Translations under genes and position numbers: made by a program | Notes under the pieces: generated by a model | Seen by the model: the letters and a program-made list of their open reading frames with translations, nothing else | Database searches by the model: none | Told to the model about the DNA's origin: nothing | DNA from: Trujillonella endophytica | GTDB lineage: Bacteria; Actinomycetota; Actinomycetes; Mycobacteriales; Geodermatophilaceae | DNA: 64,000 bases | Direction: 5' to 3' | NCBI RefSeq assembly: GCF_900110555.1 | Contig: NZ_FOEE01000002.1 | Coordinates: forward strand, 186,001 to 250,000 | In this document: positions 25,788 through 33,971 of the stretch, in pieces | How positions within the stretch are numbered: the first letter of the stretch is position 1 | Layout of the letters: each line of letters opens with the position of its first letter

Positions 25788-26237
25788 CTACGGCGCCACG
25801 TACCCCGCCTCGGCGATCATCTCGGCGACGATCTCCGGAGACTTGTAGAAGTTGTCCTGCTCGACACACAGTCCGTCGTCGAATCGGTAGATCTCGACCA
25901 CGTTCATCGTGGCCCGCCGACCGGACTTCCTGTTGACGAAGGTGGCCCCCAGGAAGCGCTGCACGACCAGGTCGTCGCCGAACAGTTGCGTCTCGACCTT
26001 CTCCACGTGGAGCTCGAAGTTCGCCGCCAGGCCGTCGATGATGCTCTTCATCCCGGCTGGGCCGTTCTTGGTCCCGCCGTATTGCAGAACGGGCGGATGG
26101 CTGATGACGCAGTCCGGATGGATGTAGTCGTACTGCTCCTCCGACCACTGCATCTGGGGGTCGACGAAACGCTGCCGAGCGTCTCCGGTCATCCTGTCTT
26201 CCCACTCGCTCTGCCGGTGTTCGAGTTGGTGGAACAT
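25788..26237 (-). CDS. SnoaL-like / NTF2-fold protein
   Basis: A 149-residue polyketide-cyclase-like NTF2-fold protein: WSEEQYDYIHPDCVISHPP, GMKSIIDGLAANFELHVEKVE and a final VEIYRFDDGLCVEQDNFY strand. It is the third SnoaL-like gene of the region. The start is either ATG 26237 or ATG 26192; neither has a strong ribosome site. It ends the operon with the CMD and 3-hydroxyisobutyrate-dehydrogenase-like genes. Function unassigned. Confidence 0.75.
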   Translation of the reverse strand: MFHQLEHRQSEWEDRMTGDARQRFVDPQMQWSEEQYDYIHPDCVISHPPVLQYGGTKNGPAGMKSIIDGLAANFELHVEKVETQLFGDDLVVQRFLGATFVNRKSGRRATMNVVEIYRFDDGLCVEQDNFYKSPEIVAEMIAEAGYVAP

Positions 26238-26324
26238 GAATGTGGTGACGAGGTTGTGCCGGAGAACCGGAGCCCGCGCCGGCGCCCAGCGGCCGTCGAG
26301 GAGGGGACGCCGACTCTCCAGGGC

Positions 26325-26738
26325 TCAAGGCGTGCCGTTGCCGCCCTCATGGACGGAGACGGTGGGCTCGAGTCCGTCGGCGCCGACGACCTCGCGCCAC
26401 GCCTCGACGCCGCCCTGGAAGGCGACGACCCCGGCCTCCGGCAGGGAGATCTCGATGGCCTCGAGGATCTCCTGGGAGGAGACGCCGAGGTCGAGCGCGA
26501 CGCGGATGTGGCTCTGGATGTGACTCTTCGGGGCCCGCATCACCGTGAGACTGACGATGAAGATCAGCTCCTTGGTCGTGCGGTCCAGCGTGCGCTGCTC
26601 GAGGTACGCGGCGGAGACCATGCCGTTGGCCGCCTGCAGGACGGCGAAGTCGTGCTTGGCCATCACCTTGTGGTAGTCGAGGACGTAGCCCCGACTGTGC
26701 GCCATGTCGTCGATGTACTGCTGCGGGTCGGTGCTCAC
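26325..26738 (-). CDS. Carboxymuconolactone decarboxylase family protein
   Basis: A 137-residue all-helical CMD/AhpD-fold protein. The core RTKELIFI-like helix (LDRTTKELIFIVSLTVMRA) followed by SHIQSHIRVALDLGVSSQEILEAIEISLPEAG is the family hallmark. The CxxC pair of peroxidase-type AhpD proteins is absent, so it belongs to the decarboxylase/hydrolase-like branch. It lies 40 bases after the dehydrogenase gene and 87 before a SnoaL-like gene, all in one operon. Confidence 0.85.
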   Translation of the reverse strand: MSTDPQQYIDDMAHSRGYVLDYHKVMAKHDFAVLQAANGMVSAAYLEQRTLDRTTKELIFIVSLTVMRAPKSHIQSHIRVALDLGVSSQEILEAIEISLPEAGVVAFQGGVEAWREVVGADGLEPTVSVHEGGNGTP

Positions 26739-26778
26739 ACGTCTCTCCCGATCGTCGATCTGTCGTGGCGGTCTGGGG

Positions 26779-27675
26779 TCAGGCGCCTGTCGCGCGGAAC
26801 GACACCTGGTTGATGTACTCGTAGTAGCGGGCGAGCTCGGTGTGGTCGAGGTCGTCCCGGGCGAGGGTCGCGCGGGCGTTCCCGGCCGCCTCGGCTGCGG
26901 CGTCCGTCACCGGGGTCTGCAGACCCTCTCCTCGGGCCAGCGACTGTGCGATGGCGACGTCCTTGAGCATCAGGTCCATCGCGAAGCCCGAGTCGTAGCA
27001 GCCGGTCACGACGTACTTCGGGTACTTGACCTCGGTGGCCTGCGAACGCCCCGTCGAGGCGTTGAGCACGGCGACCATCACGCCGGGATCGATGCCGAAG
27101 GAGCTGGCTACCGCCAGCACCTCCGCCGCGGCCGCGATGTTCGTCGCCGAAAGCAGGTTGTTCAGAGCCTTGGCGGCATGGCCGGCGCCGGAGGGGCCGA
27201 CGTCCAGGATCGTGGCCCCCATGGGCGCGAGGTGCGGACGGGCGCGGCTGGCGTCGGCCACCTCCCCGCCGACCATGATCGACAGCTGGCCGGTGACTGC
27301 CTTGGCGACCCCGCCGGAGACCGGCGCGTCGACGTAGCCGATGCCGCGCTCCCGCGCCGCCTCGGCCAGACGCCGGGTGCTGGTCGGCTCCGAGGACCCC
27401 ATGTCGATCACGAGTGCTCCGCCGGGCAGGCGATCGAGGAGGCCATCGGCTTCGAGGACCGATTCGACGATCCGACTGTTGGGCAGCATGAGGATCACGG
27501 TGTCGACGTCGTCCGGGAGCTCGGCCAGCGAGTCGAGTGGCCGAGCAGCAATGTCATCGGCGAGCGCCCGGGCAATGGCGGTGTCGACGTCGAAGAGCAC
27601 CGTGGCGGTCGTGCCCGCATAGCGGCGCACCATGGGCGCACCCATGCGCCCCAGTCCCACGAACAGGGTGGCCAT
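26779..27675 (-). CDS. NAD(P)-dependent beta-hydroxyacid dehydrogenase
   Basis: A 298-residue member of the 3-hydroxyisobutyrate/6-phosphogluconate dehydrogenase family. The dinucleotide motif GLGRMG, substrate motif DAPVSGGVAKA and catalytic Lys in GHAAKALNN (about residue 169) are all present. It would oxidise a beta-hydroxy acid to a semialdehyde or keto acid, or the reverse. First gene of an operon with a CMD protein and a SnoaL-like protein, with the regulon palindrome at 27811 upstream. Confidence 0.9.
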   Translation of the reverse strand: MATLFVGLGRMGAPMVRRYAGTTATVLFDVDTAIARALADDIAARPLDSLAELPDDVDTVILMLPNSRIVESVLEADGLLDRLPGGALVIDMGSSEPTSTRRLAEAARERGIGYVDAPVSGGVAKAVTGQLSIMVGGEVADASRARPHLAPMGATILDVGPSGAGHAAKALNNLLSATNIAAAAEVLAVASSFGIDPGVMVAVLNASTGRSQATEVKYPKYVVTGCYDSGFAMDLMLKDVAIAQSLARGEGLQTPVTDAAAEAAGNARATLARDDLDHTELARYYEYINQVSFRATGA

Positions 27676-27810
27676 GACGAGTTCACCTTCCGACGGATCC
27701 TGAGTAGCTGTCCGGCGGCAGGCCCGGAGACATCCGTGCCAGCGGCACGTGCGGCCTCGTGTGCTCGACTCTTGCGATCAGCGGTCGTCCGAGCGTGCCG
27801 TTCCGGGGCT

Positions 27811-27824
27811 TTAGCGATCGCTAG
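27811..27824. promoter_or_regulatory. Regulon operator, site 9
   Basis: TTAGCGATCGCTAG, one base from the consensus, 136 bases upstream of the leftward dehydrogenase operon starting at 27675. Confidence 0.7.
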
Positions 27825-27898
27825 CTGCGGGCAGCGTGCAGCTCGCGGCGCGGCTCCGTCAAGCTGAGGCCCAGGCCACTCTCGGCCCGGTCGATGCC

Positions 27899-27928
27899 TT
27901 GCACACGATATCTAGCGAGCGCTAGCAT
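27899..27928 (+). promoter_or_regulatory. Promoter with embedded regulon operator, site 10
   Basis: CTAGCGAGCGCTAG (27912-27925) lies inside a good promoter: TTGCAC (27899-27904), 18-base spacer, TAGCAT (27923-27928). The layout equals that at 11896 and 13535. It should drive the riboflavin kinase-RibBA-ArsR operon starting at 28066. Confidence 0.75.
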
Positions 27929-28065
27929 GAACACGCTCCTCACGATCCCGGCCTCGACGCAGTGTCGTGGGTGCGAGATCCAGGGAGCTTGCTGACGCAT
28001 TGAGTACACCAGCCCCAGCCGGGAGTCCCGCTGGGGATCGACTCGGCAGCCCGGAGGTTCTGAGG

Positions 28066-28506
28066 ATGTCCACTCCATCCGTTCGTGTCGTCGACCTGGC
28101 CCGTCGATCGACGGTCGGCGCCGGACTCCGGTTCCGTGGAACCGTCGTCCACGGCGATGCCCGAGGTCGACTGATCGGCTTCCCGACGGCGAACTTGGAA
28201 CTCGACGACGACAGTGCGTTCCCTGCAGACGGCGTCTGGGTCGCTCGCGTCGAGGTGGCGGACTGGGTCGCTGGCACCACGCTCACCCGACGGGCCGCAC
28301 TGTCCGTCGGCACCAACCCCACCTTCGACGGCACCGAACTCCGTGTCGAGGCACACCTGCTGGACTTCGACGGCGACCTGTACGGACGGCAGATGAGCGT
28401 CCAGGTACTCGAACACCTTCGGGGCACCCGACGATTCGACTCCGTCGCCGAGCTCGTCCGTGAGATCACCGCCGACGTCGACGCCACCCGCCGCTGGCGC
28501 CCATGA
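28066..28506 (+). CDS. Stand-alone riboflavin kinase domain protein
   Basis: A 146-residue protein equal to the C-terminal half of RibF: a six-stranded flavokinase barrel with the ATP-binding motif GRLIGFPTANL (residues about 34-44), VGTNPTFDG and VEAHLLDFDGDLYG, whose Glu/Asp region holds the catalytic acid. The FAD synthetase half is missing, so it should make FMN but not FAD. ATG 28066 has GGAGG eight bases upstream. Its stop overlaps the ribBA start by four bases (ATGA). Under the regulon operator, it would raise FMN for the flavin-dependent monooxygenases of the cluster. Confidence 0.88.
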   Translation: MSTPSVRVVDLARRSTVGAGLRFRGTVVHGDARGRLIGFPTANLELDDDSAFPADGVWVARVEVADWVAGTTLTRRAALSVGTNPTFDGTELRVEAHLLDFDGDLYGRQMSVQVLEHLRGTRRFDSVAELVREITADVDATRRWRP

Positions 28507-29771
28507 CCACCGACGGGCGGGGAGAGCCGCCGTTCGCCGACGCCGTGTTCCGGGCCGTCTCCGCCCTCTGTGCCGGAGAGATGGTGATCGTGGTCGACGA
28601 CGCCGACCGGGAGGACGAGGGCGATCTGGTCCTCGCCGCGGCGACGGCCACCGACGAGCAGGTGGCCTTCGTGGTCCGCCACAGCACGGGCATCCTCTGC
28701 GCCCCGATGACGGGCGCGCGGGTCGACGCGCTCCGGCTGCCGCAGATGGTCTCCGACAGCACTGATCCGCACGGCACGGCCTTCACCGTCTCGGTCGACG
28801 ACGCCCGCTGCGGCACCGGCGTGTCGGCGGCCGACCGTGCGCGGACCTTCCGCGCCCTGGCCGATCCCCAGACGCGCGCCCAGGACCTCCGTCGCCCCGG
28901 CCACGTGTTCCCCCTACGCGCCCGGTCCGGTGGGGTCCTCGTTCGGCCCGGCCACACCGAGGCCGCCATCGACCTGCTGCAGCTAGCCGGCCACGAGCCG
29001 GTTGCGCTGATCGGGGAGCTCGTCGGCGACGACGGCGTCATGCTCCGCGGCGAGGCGCTGCACCGGTTCTCGTTCGAGCACGACCTGCCGGTGTTGGCCA
29101 TCGCCGACCTCGTCCGCTTCCGGCAGACCACCGAGCAGCTGGTCGAGCACGTCGCCAGCGCGGCCATGCCCACGGACTTCGGTGCGTTCCGGGCCGTCGC
29201 CTTCCGCTCGACGCTCGACGGTACCGAGCACCTCGCCCTCGTCATGGGCGACGTCGCGGCCGCGGGCGCCAGCGATGCCGGAGCCCTCGTCCGGGTGCAC
29301 AGCGAATGCCTCACCGGCGACATCCTGGGATCTGCACGGTGCGACTGCGGCACCCAGCTCCGGCAGTCACTGTCGGCTATCGCTGCCGAGGGATGCGGCG
29401 CCGTCGTGTACCTCCGCGGGCACGAGGGACGGGGCATCGGGCTCGGCCACAAGATCCGGGCCTACTCCCTGCAGGAGACCGGCCTCGACACCGTCGACGC
29501 CAACATCGCCCAAGGGCTGCCTGTCGACTCCCGGAACTATGCCGTGGGTGCTCAGATACTGGCCGAGCTGGGCATCCGCCGGCTGCGGCTCATCACCAAC
29601 AACCCGTCCAAGTACGACGAGCTGGAGGGGTACGGACTGCACATCGTGGAGCGGGTGGCGCTGCCCGTGACCACGAACCCCCACAACGTGGAGTACCTCC
29701 TGACCAAACAGGAACGGATGGGCCACGCCCTGGCGGTGGCGGCCGGACCCCGGATCCTCAGCCGTGACTGA
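28503..29771 (+). CDS. ribBA: Bifunctional DHBP synthase / GTP cyclohydrolase II
   Basis: A 422-residue fusion catalysing the first committed steps of riboflavin synthesis. The RibB half (about 1-205) makes 3,4-dihydroxy-2-butanone 4-phosphate from ribulose 5-phosphate and shows DDADREDEGDL and RPGHTEA. The RibA half opens GTP and shows the zinc site HSECLTGDILGSARCDCGTQL and GRGIGLGHKI. Both active sites look intact. It is coupled to the upstream kinase gene and to the ArsR-like gene behind. The other riboflavin genes (ribD, ribE, ribH) are absent here, so this is likely an accessory copy that relieves the entry step. Confidence 0.94.
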   Translation: MTTDGRGEPPFADAVFRAVSALCAGEMVIVVDDADREDEGDLVLAAATATDEQVAFVVRHSTGILCAPMTGARVDALRLPQMVSDSTDPHGTAFTVSVDDARCGTGVSAADRARTFRALADPQTRAQDLRRPGHVFPLRARSGGVLVRPGHTEAAIDLLQLAGHEPVALIGELVGDDGVMLRGEALHRFSFEHDLPVLAIADLVRFRQTTEQLVEHVASAAMPTDFGAFRAVAFRSTLDGTEHLALVMGDVAAAGASDAGALVRVHSECLTGDILGSARCDCGTQLRQSLSAIAAEGCGAVVYLRGHEGRGIGLGHKIRAYSLQETGLDTVDANIAQGLPVDSRNYAVGAQILAELGIRRLRLITNNPSKYDELEGYGLHIVERVALPVTTNPHNVEYLLTKQERMGHALAVAAGPRILSRD

Positions 29772-30177
29772 CACACCTGCCCGACGACGACCAACGGCGG
29801 GGCATCGGCGGCGGGAGCGGACCGGACCAGAGCCCGCTCACCGGACGTTGCCGTCGGTCGCGTCCATCGGTCGGCGAACCTCGGTCACCCCGGAGGTCCT
29901 GCGCGCACTCGCCGACCCCATCCGTCGGCACATGCTGGAGCGACTGAGTGGGCACCCAGAGCTGACGTCCAGCGACCTCGAGGCGACACTGCCGATCTCG
30001 GGACCCACGATCTCCTACCACACCAAGATCCTCGTCCAGGCCGGCCTGATCACGTCGCGCACGCCGGGCCGCACCGTCGTGTATTCCCTCCGACGAGCGG
30101 TGCTGCGCGACCTCGTCGGCGAATTGGGGACACTCCTGCCCGCGCTCCACGGCTTGGACTCACCACCCACCTGCTGA
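29764..30177 (+). CDS. ArsR-family winged-helix regulator
   Basis: A 137-residue DNA-binding protein with an ArsR-type winged helix (about residues 43-110): VTPEVLRALADPIRRHMLERLSG, the recognition helix around GPTISYHTKILVQAGLI and a wing SRTPGRTVVYSL. No metal-binding Cys cluster is visible; the first 40 residues are basic and unstructured. The GTG start lies eight bases inside ribBA, so it is the last gene of the flavin operon. It may control that operon or another gene; nothing shows that it binds the 14-bp palindrome, which looks more TetR-like. Confidence 0.85.
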   Translation: MTDTPARRRPTAGHRRRERTGPEPAHRTLPSVASIGRRTSVTPEVLRALADPIRRHMLERLSGHPELTSSDLEATLPISGPTISYHTKILVQAGLITSRTPGRTVVYSLRRAVLRDLVGELGTLLPALHGLDSPPTC

Positions 30178-30204
30178 TGCATCGGTGGTCGAACTCTGCG
30201 CGTC

Positions 30205-31530
30205 TCACGTGACGCGCGGGTCCGGTCCGTACTGGCGGGGGACGCCGAGGTTGGCGCGCAAGGTCGTGCCCGGGTACTCGGTCGGGTAGATGCCGCGTTC
30301 CTGCAGGATCGGCACGACCTCGTCGACGAACGCGTCGATGCCGTCCTCGTAGATGTCGGGTGTCACCCAGAACCCGTCGGCAGCCCCGGCCTCGAACCAC
30401 TCCTGCAGGTGGTCGGCGTGCAGCTTTCCCGGGCCGACGACCGTGGGGTGGAAGTCGATGACGCCGTGGGCGAGGACGTCGCGCGCGGACCACCCCTGGC
30501 GCGCCACCTCGAGGGCGATCGAGGAGCGCGGATCCGTCGGTGCGGCACGGGCCGAGGCCAGCTGCTCCGGGGTCAACGGCTCGTCGATGCGAGCCGGGTC
30601 GATCCGGATGCCGAGCATCGCCCCGAGGTGCGGAAGCCGGGCCTCGAGGACCTCGCCGGCGTATCGCAGACGCCGGTCGAGCCCCTCGCGCACGGTCGGC
30701 GCGACGGTGGTCATGAGGCCGGCGATGTACTTGATCTCGTCGGGGTCGCGGCCGGCCTCCCGTGCCGCCTCCCGCACGAGCTCGCGCTGGGCGCGCGCCT
30801 CCTCGATCGTCCACACCTCGGCGATGAAGCCGCTCGCGTATCGGCCCGCGATCGACAGGAGGTGCGGGCTGGGGCCGCCGGACGTGAAGACGACGGGCTG
30901 GCCCTGTTCCGACGGTGGGATCGCCAGGGGCCCGCGGGACGCGACGTACTGCCCCTGCAGGTTGACCGGCTGCAGCTTCGTCGGGTCGATGAAGCGGTTC
31001 GCCGCCTGGTCCTTGATCCAGGCGTCCTGCTGCCAGCTGCCCCACAGCGCCTGGACGATCTGGATCGCCTCGTGCGCGCGCTGGTACCGCTCGGCGCGGT
31101 CGGCGACGGGCCGTCCGTAGTTGGCGGCGACCGCGGGATCGCTGGTCGTGACCGCGTTCCAGCCGGCACGGCCATGGCTCAGGACGTCCAGGGCCTTGAA
31201 CTGGCGTGCCGTGTTGAACGGCTCCTGGAAGGTCGTCGACCCGGTCGCGACGAACCCGATGTTCGTCGTCTCGCGGGCGACGGCGGTCAACTGGATCAGC
31301 GGGTCCATGAGGTTGCTTATCGTCGAGTGTTCGACGTCGCCACGCACGGCGGGGAAGTCGGGCGTGAAGAGGAACGCGAACTTGCCGCGCTCGGCGGCTC
31401 GCGCGTGGCGCACCGTGGCGTCGACGTCGGCGTAGGTGCCGGGGTTCACGTGCGGGGCACGCCAGGCGCCGTGCAGGCCGCCATAGCCATCGATCATCCC
31501 CATCCCGAGGACGAGCTTCTTGTCGGTCAT
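30205..31530 (-). CDS. NtaA/DmoA-type FMNH2-dependent monooxygenase
   Basis: A 441-residue luciferase-like monooxygenase of the NtaA/SnaA/DszA branch, recognisable by LGMGMIDGYGGLHGAWR, AERGKFAFLFTPDF, GFVATGSTTFQEPFNTARQF and LSHGRAGWNAVTTSDP. Such enzymes take free FMNH2 from a separate reductase and oxygenate thioethers, amines or sulfones. ATG 31530 with GAGGAG upstream is the real start; the frame continues upstream only because it runs through the flavin reductase remnant. The partner reductase next door is broken, so it must draw FMNH2 from elsewhere. No regulon palindrome precedes it. Confidence 0.9.
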   Translation of the reverse strand: MTDKKLVLGMGMIDGYGGLHGAWRAPHVNPGTYADVDATVRHARAAERGKFAFLFTPDFPAVRGDVEHSTISNLMDPLIQLTAVARETTNIGFVATGSTTFQEPFNTARQFKALDVLSHGRAGWNAVTTSDPAVAANYGRPVADRAERYQRAHEAIQIVQALWGSWQQDAWIKDQAANRFIDPTKLQPVNLQGQYVASRGPLAIPPSEQGQPVVFTSGGPSPHLLSIAGRYASGFIAEVWTIEEARAQRELVREAAREAGRDPDEIKYIAGLMTTVAPTVREGLDRRLRYAGEVLEARLPHLGAMLGIRIDPARIDEPLTPEQLASARAAPTDPRSSIALEVARQGWSARDVLAHGVIDFHPTVVGPGKLHADHLQEWFEAGAADGFWVTPDIYEDGIDAFVDEVVPILQERGIYPTEYPGTTLRANLGVPRQYGPDPRVT

Positions 31531-31545
31531 GCGTTTCTCCTCGTC

Positions 31546-32018
31546 AGACAGGGAGGGTGTGGGTGGCGCTGCCGAAGAACACCAGCGGGCGCTGGTCCTG
31601 TCGCGGGCGAGAGGCTCGACATCGAGCAGCACCAGGGTGTGATCGCCCGCTTCGATGGCCCGTCGCGGCGTGACCCTGGTCGTCGCGAGGGCCCCTCACA
31701 CGGAAGCGGCCCCCTCGTCGTTCCATCTCGACACCGTCGAAGCGCTCAGGAGTTGGACGGCGAAACGCCCGGAGGACCGCGGCGCCGGCCCGACCGAGCA
31801 CGCTGATGCCCCAGCGTCCTGGCGGTGCGCAGAACGGGCCATGTCGTCGACGTGCGCGCGAATGAGAGCGAGACGAGCGGCGGATCCAGAGACATGGAGA
31901 CCAGCGAGTTCGCCGGCATCCCGGCGATCCGCCCGTCGATCTCAGCCGCCACGACCGACAGGCGGATAGCGAACGGCAGTGCGTGTCGCATCTCCTGCGG
32001 CGGGATGGAGCAGGTCAT
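31546..32018 (-). pseudogene. Frameshifted flavin reductase (NtaB/DIM6 family)
   Basis: Three frames together give one flavin reductase: ADGRIAGMPANSLVSMSLDPPLVSLSFA..WPVLRTAR, then after a shift near 31805-31815 LGISVLGRAGA..RFDGVEMERRGGRF, then after a second shift GALATTRVTPRRAIEAGDHTLVLLDVEPLARD, then after a third shift DQRPLVFFGSATHTLPV and stop. The order matches the family exactly (SMSLDPPLV, RFDGV, GDHTLVL, PLVFFG). It should have supplied FMNH2 to the monooxygenase at 30205. Three shifts in 470 bases suggest true decay, though sequencing error cannot be excluded. Confidence 0.8.
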
Positions 32019-32032
32019 GCACCGATGCTCTA

Positions 32033-32054
32033 ACCTTCACATGGGTGAGAAGGT
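32033..32054. promoter_or_regulatory. Probable MerR operator
   Basis: Dyad ACCTTC-N10-GAAGGT between the divergent flavin reductase remnant and the merR-like gene, of the type bound by MerR proteins within a long promoter spacer. Confidence 0.55.
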
Positions 32055-32095
32055 CAAGCAGCTCGGCTGAGACCTTCCACACCGTTGAGGAGCGA

Positions 32096-32476
32096 ATGGT
32101 GCGCATCGGTGAGCTGGCCCGGAGGACCGGAGTGCCCCATCGCATGCTGCGCTACTACGAGGAGCAGGGACTGATCGCGCCCCGACGCCTCGACAATGGA
32201 TATCGCGAGTACGACGACCACCTGGTCAAGCGGGTGCAGAAGATCCGCGGCCTGCTGGACTCGGGTATCCCGACCCGGATCATCGGCAACATCCTCCCCT
32301 GTCTCGGGCAGGAGATCGTGGTCACGGACCCCGATCCAGAACTCCGGGCGATGCTCCTCGAGCAGCGCACCAAGATGGCCGAGCGCATCGCGTTCCTCGA
32401 GGCGAACCACGACGCGCTTACCCGGTACATCGCGGCCATGGATGGAGCGGGAGACGCCGTGAACGGGCCGAGGTGA
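32096..32476 (+). CDS. MerR-family transcriptional regulator
   Basis: A 126-residue MerR regulator: winged helix RIGELARRTGVPHRMLRYYEEQGLI (residues about 2-28), then YDDHLVKRVQKIRGLLDSGIPTRIIGNILPCL, and a C-terminal dimerisation helix (LLEQRTKMAERIAFLEANHDALTRYI). No Cys set for metals is seen; the short effector part fits small-molecule or drug-type members. ATG 32096 has GAGGAG five bases upstream. It is divergent from the flavin reductase remnant and monooxygenase and probably controlled them through the dyad at 32033. Confidence 0.9.
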   Translation: MVRIGELARRTGVPHRMLRYYEEQGLIAPRRLDNGYREYDDHLVKRVQKIRGLLDSGIPTRIIGNILPCLGQEIVVTDPDPELRAMLLEQRTKMAERIAFLEANHDALTRYIAAMDGAGDAVNGPR

Positions 32477-33541
32477 TGCACTCACTCACGGTCGTCTCCG
32501 TGGTCGGCGGTGTCGTCACCTCGGATCCTGCACTGGTGGCCTGCCCTCGGCACAACGCCGGGCTTGGGAGACCCTGAAGAGTCAGCGGCGGTTTCGGTGA
32601 CGACCACCTGCGCCCCCTCTCGGCCCACCCCTGGGATCCCGCAGCCGATTCCGGTTGGGCCTCTATGGCCGGCAGGCGATCGCCGAGGACCGCGTCGAGC
32701 TCACCGAGAGCGTCGTCGATCAGCTCCAGCCGGCGCAGCATGGTCCACGCCAGCTGAGCGTGCTGGTCAGTGAAGTCGCCGGGGAACGCCTCGAGGAGGT
32801 GCACCCAGAATTGCCACCTACTCGGCTAGCTCGACCAGCATTCGAGGCTCTCGCTCCCTTGATCAGCGCAGCCAGCATCGCCCGGGCCGAGACGCTCACG
32901 GGATCCTCGTCGGCAGAGGGATCGATCAAGATCAAGACCTTCACACCTCTTGCACCGCCGGACCTGGGCTTTCGCCCTGAACTAATCGGCGTGGACGCAC
33001 CGTCGGAACCTCGAGACCTCCTGCGCTAAGCCATCCTTCACGTGCTCCATCTGCATGTTTGATCACGCTCCAGCCTGAGGGCTCCGCAGTGCTTGAACTC
33101 TGCATGGACGTCGGGGTCAACCGCCCGTCTGCTTCCGGGTCAGGGAGGAAGTCGCCGGAGAAACTGGAGGTCTGGTTCCTAGCTTCCGCAGGCGTGATGT
33201 CGCTTCATAAATTGAGCGTTGGGGAATCGGCACTCACTCGAACCGATGCCCCGCGGCTGGCGCGGAGGGAGCCGTGCCCTCAGACAGAAGGACTGGAGAA
33301 GGACTGGAGGATCTGCTGGCTTTCCGAAGTCCAGTCGGCGATGCCTGGCGGTTCGCCGGAGGGTCTGACGAGACGCTCAAGGCATGAGCTACGCGACCAC
33401 TCTGGTGCGCCCCCGTCGCTGCCAGCCGGCGTCGAGCACCAGCCGTCACGGCGCCTTCCTCCCCGTCTCTGACCGAGATCAGCGCATCCCTGTCGCGGTC
33501 GGCCCACCCTGCTACCGACCGGACCGGGAGGTGCCTGCCAC
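32477..33541. other. Gene-poor boundary zone
   Basis: About 1.06 kb with no convincing intact gene. On the minus strand from 32944 a GTG behind AAGAGG opens a protein-like run (VKVLILIDPSADEDPVS...) that would continue in another frame from about 32804 as VHLLEAFPGDFTDQHAQLAWTML, so a small frameshifted gene is possible. The base composition looks less GC-rich than on either side. The tandem GGACTGGAGAAGGACTGGAG near 33290 is a minor local repeat. Confidence 0.45.
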
Positions 33542-33763
33542 GTGACGAAGTCCGGCGAGAGACTGGGCGCTGTCGAATCCAGCCCACACGATGAGCTGCT
33601 GACGATCGAGCAAGCTGGGAAGTACTTGGCAACGGGGGAGCGCTTCGTCCGACGACTGATCGCCGAACGGCGGATTGCCTACGTCAAGCTGGGCAAGTAC
33701 GTCCGCCTCCAGAGGTCCGCGCTCGATGCATTCATCAACGCGGGTCGTGTGCCCAGCGCCTGA
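33542..33763 (+). CDS. Excisionase-like helix-turn-helix protein
   Basis: A 73-residue protein of the excisionase/MerR-like HTH family: LLTIEQAGKYLATGERFVRRLIAERRIAYVKLGKYVRLQRSALDAFI. The pattern (IEQAGKYL, RLI.ER.I, K.G..VR....L..FI) is that of xis-like DNA-binding proteins that sit next to integrase genes. No integrase or replication gene is in view. With the tRNA-Asn 210 bases away it looks like the last remnant of an integrative element. GTG start with GGGAGG a little far upstream. Confidence 0.78.
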   Translation: MTKSGERLGAVESSPHDELLTIEQAGKYLATGERFVRRLIAERRIAYVKLGKYVRLQRSALDAFINAGRVPSA

Positions 33764-33971
33764 GCGATCTCGGGGAATGGTCCCAGCGCTACCGCTCGGT
33801 GAGGGGGCGTTCTCGGGTCTACAGGAGCGGGCGACTCGAGGAGTACCCATGTGGCAGACCGAGGCGACCGCCAGACCCGCGCCGCAGGTCCGCGCGGTAG
33901 GGCAAAGGTGTGGGTAAAGCGTGGCCCCGGGTCAGGCGGAAGGGATGCTCACGACGCTGACCTGGCGTTTT

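Noticed and set aside
28503-29771. A housekeeping riboflavin operon
   Set aside because: ribD, ribE and ribH are missing, and the operon carries the catabolic operator; an accessory copy is more likely.
29764-30177. ArsR-like protein as the regulator of the 14-bp palindrome
   Set aside because: The gene is at the end of one target operon and the short palindrome is not typical of ArsR sites; nothing in the sequence links them.
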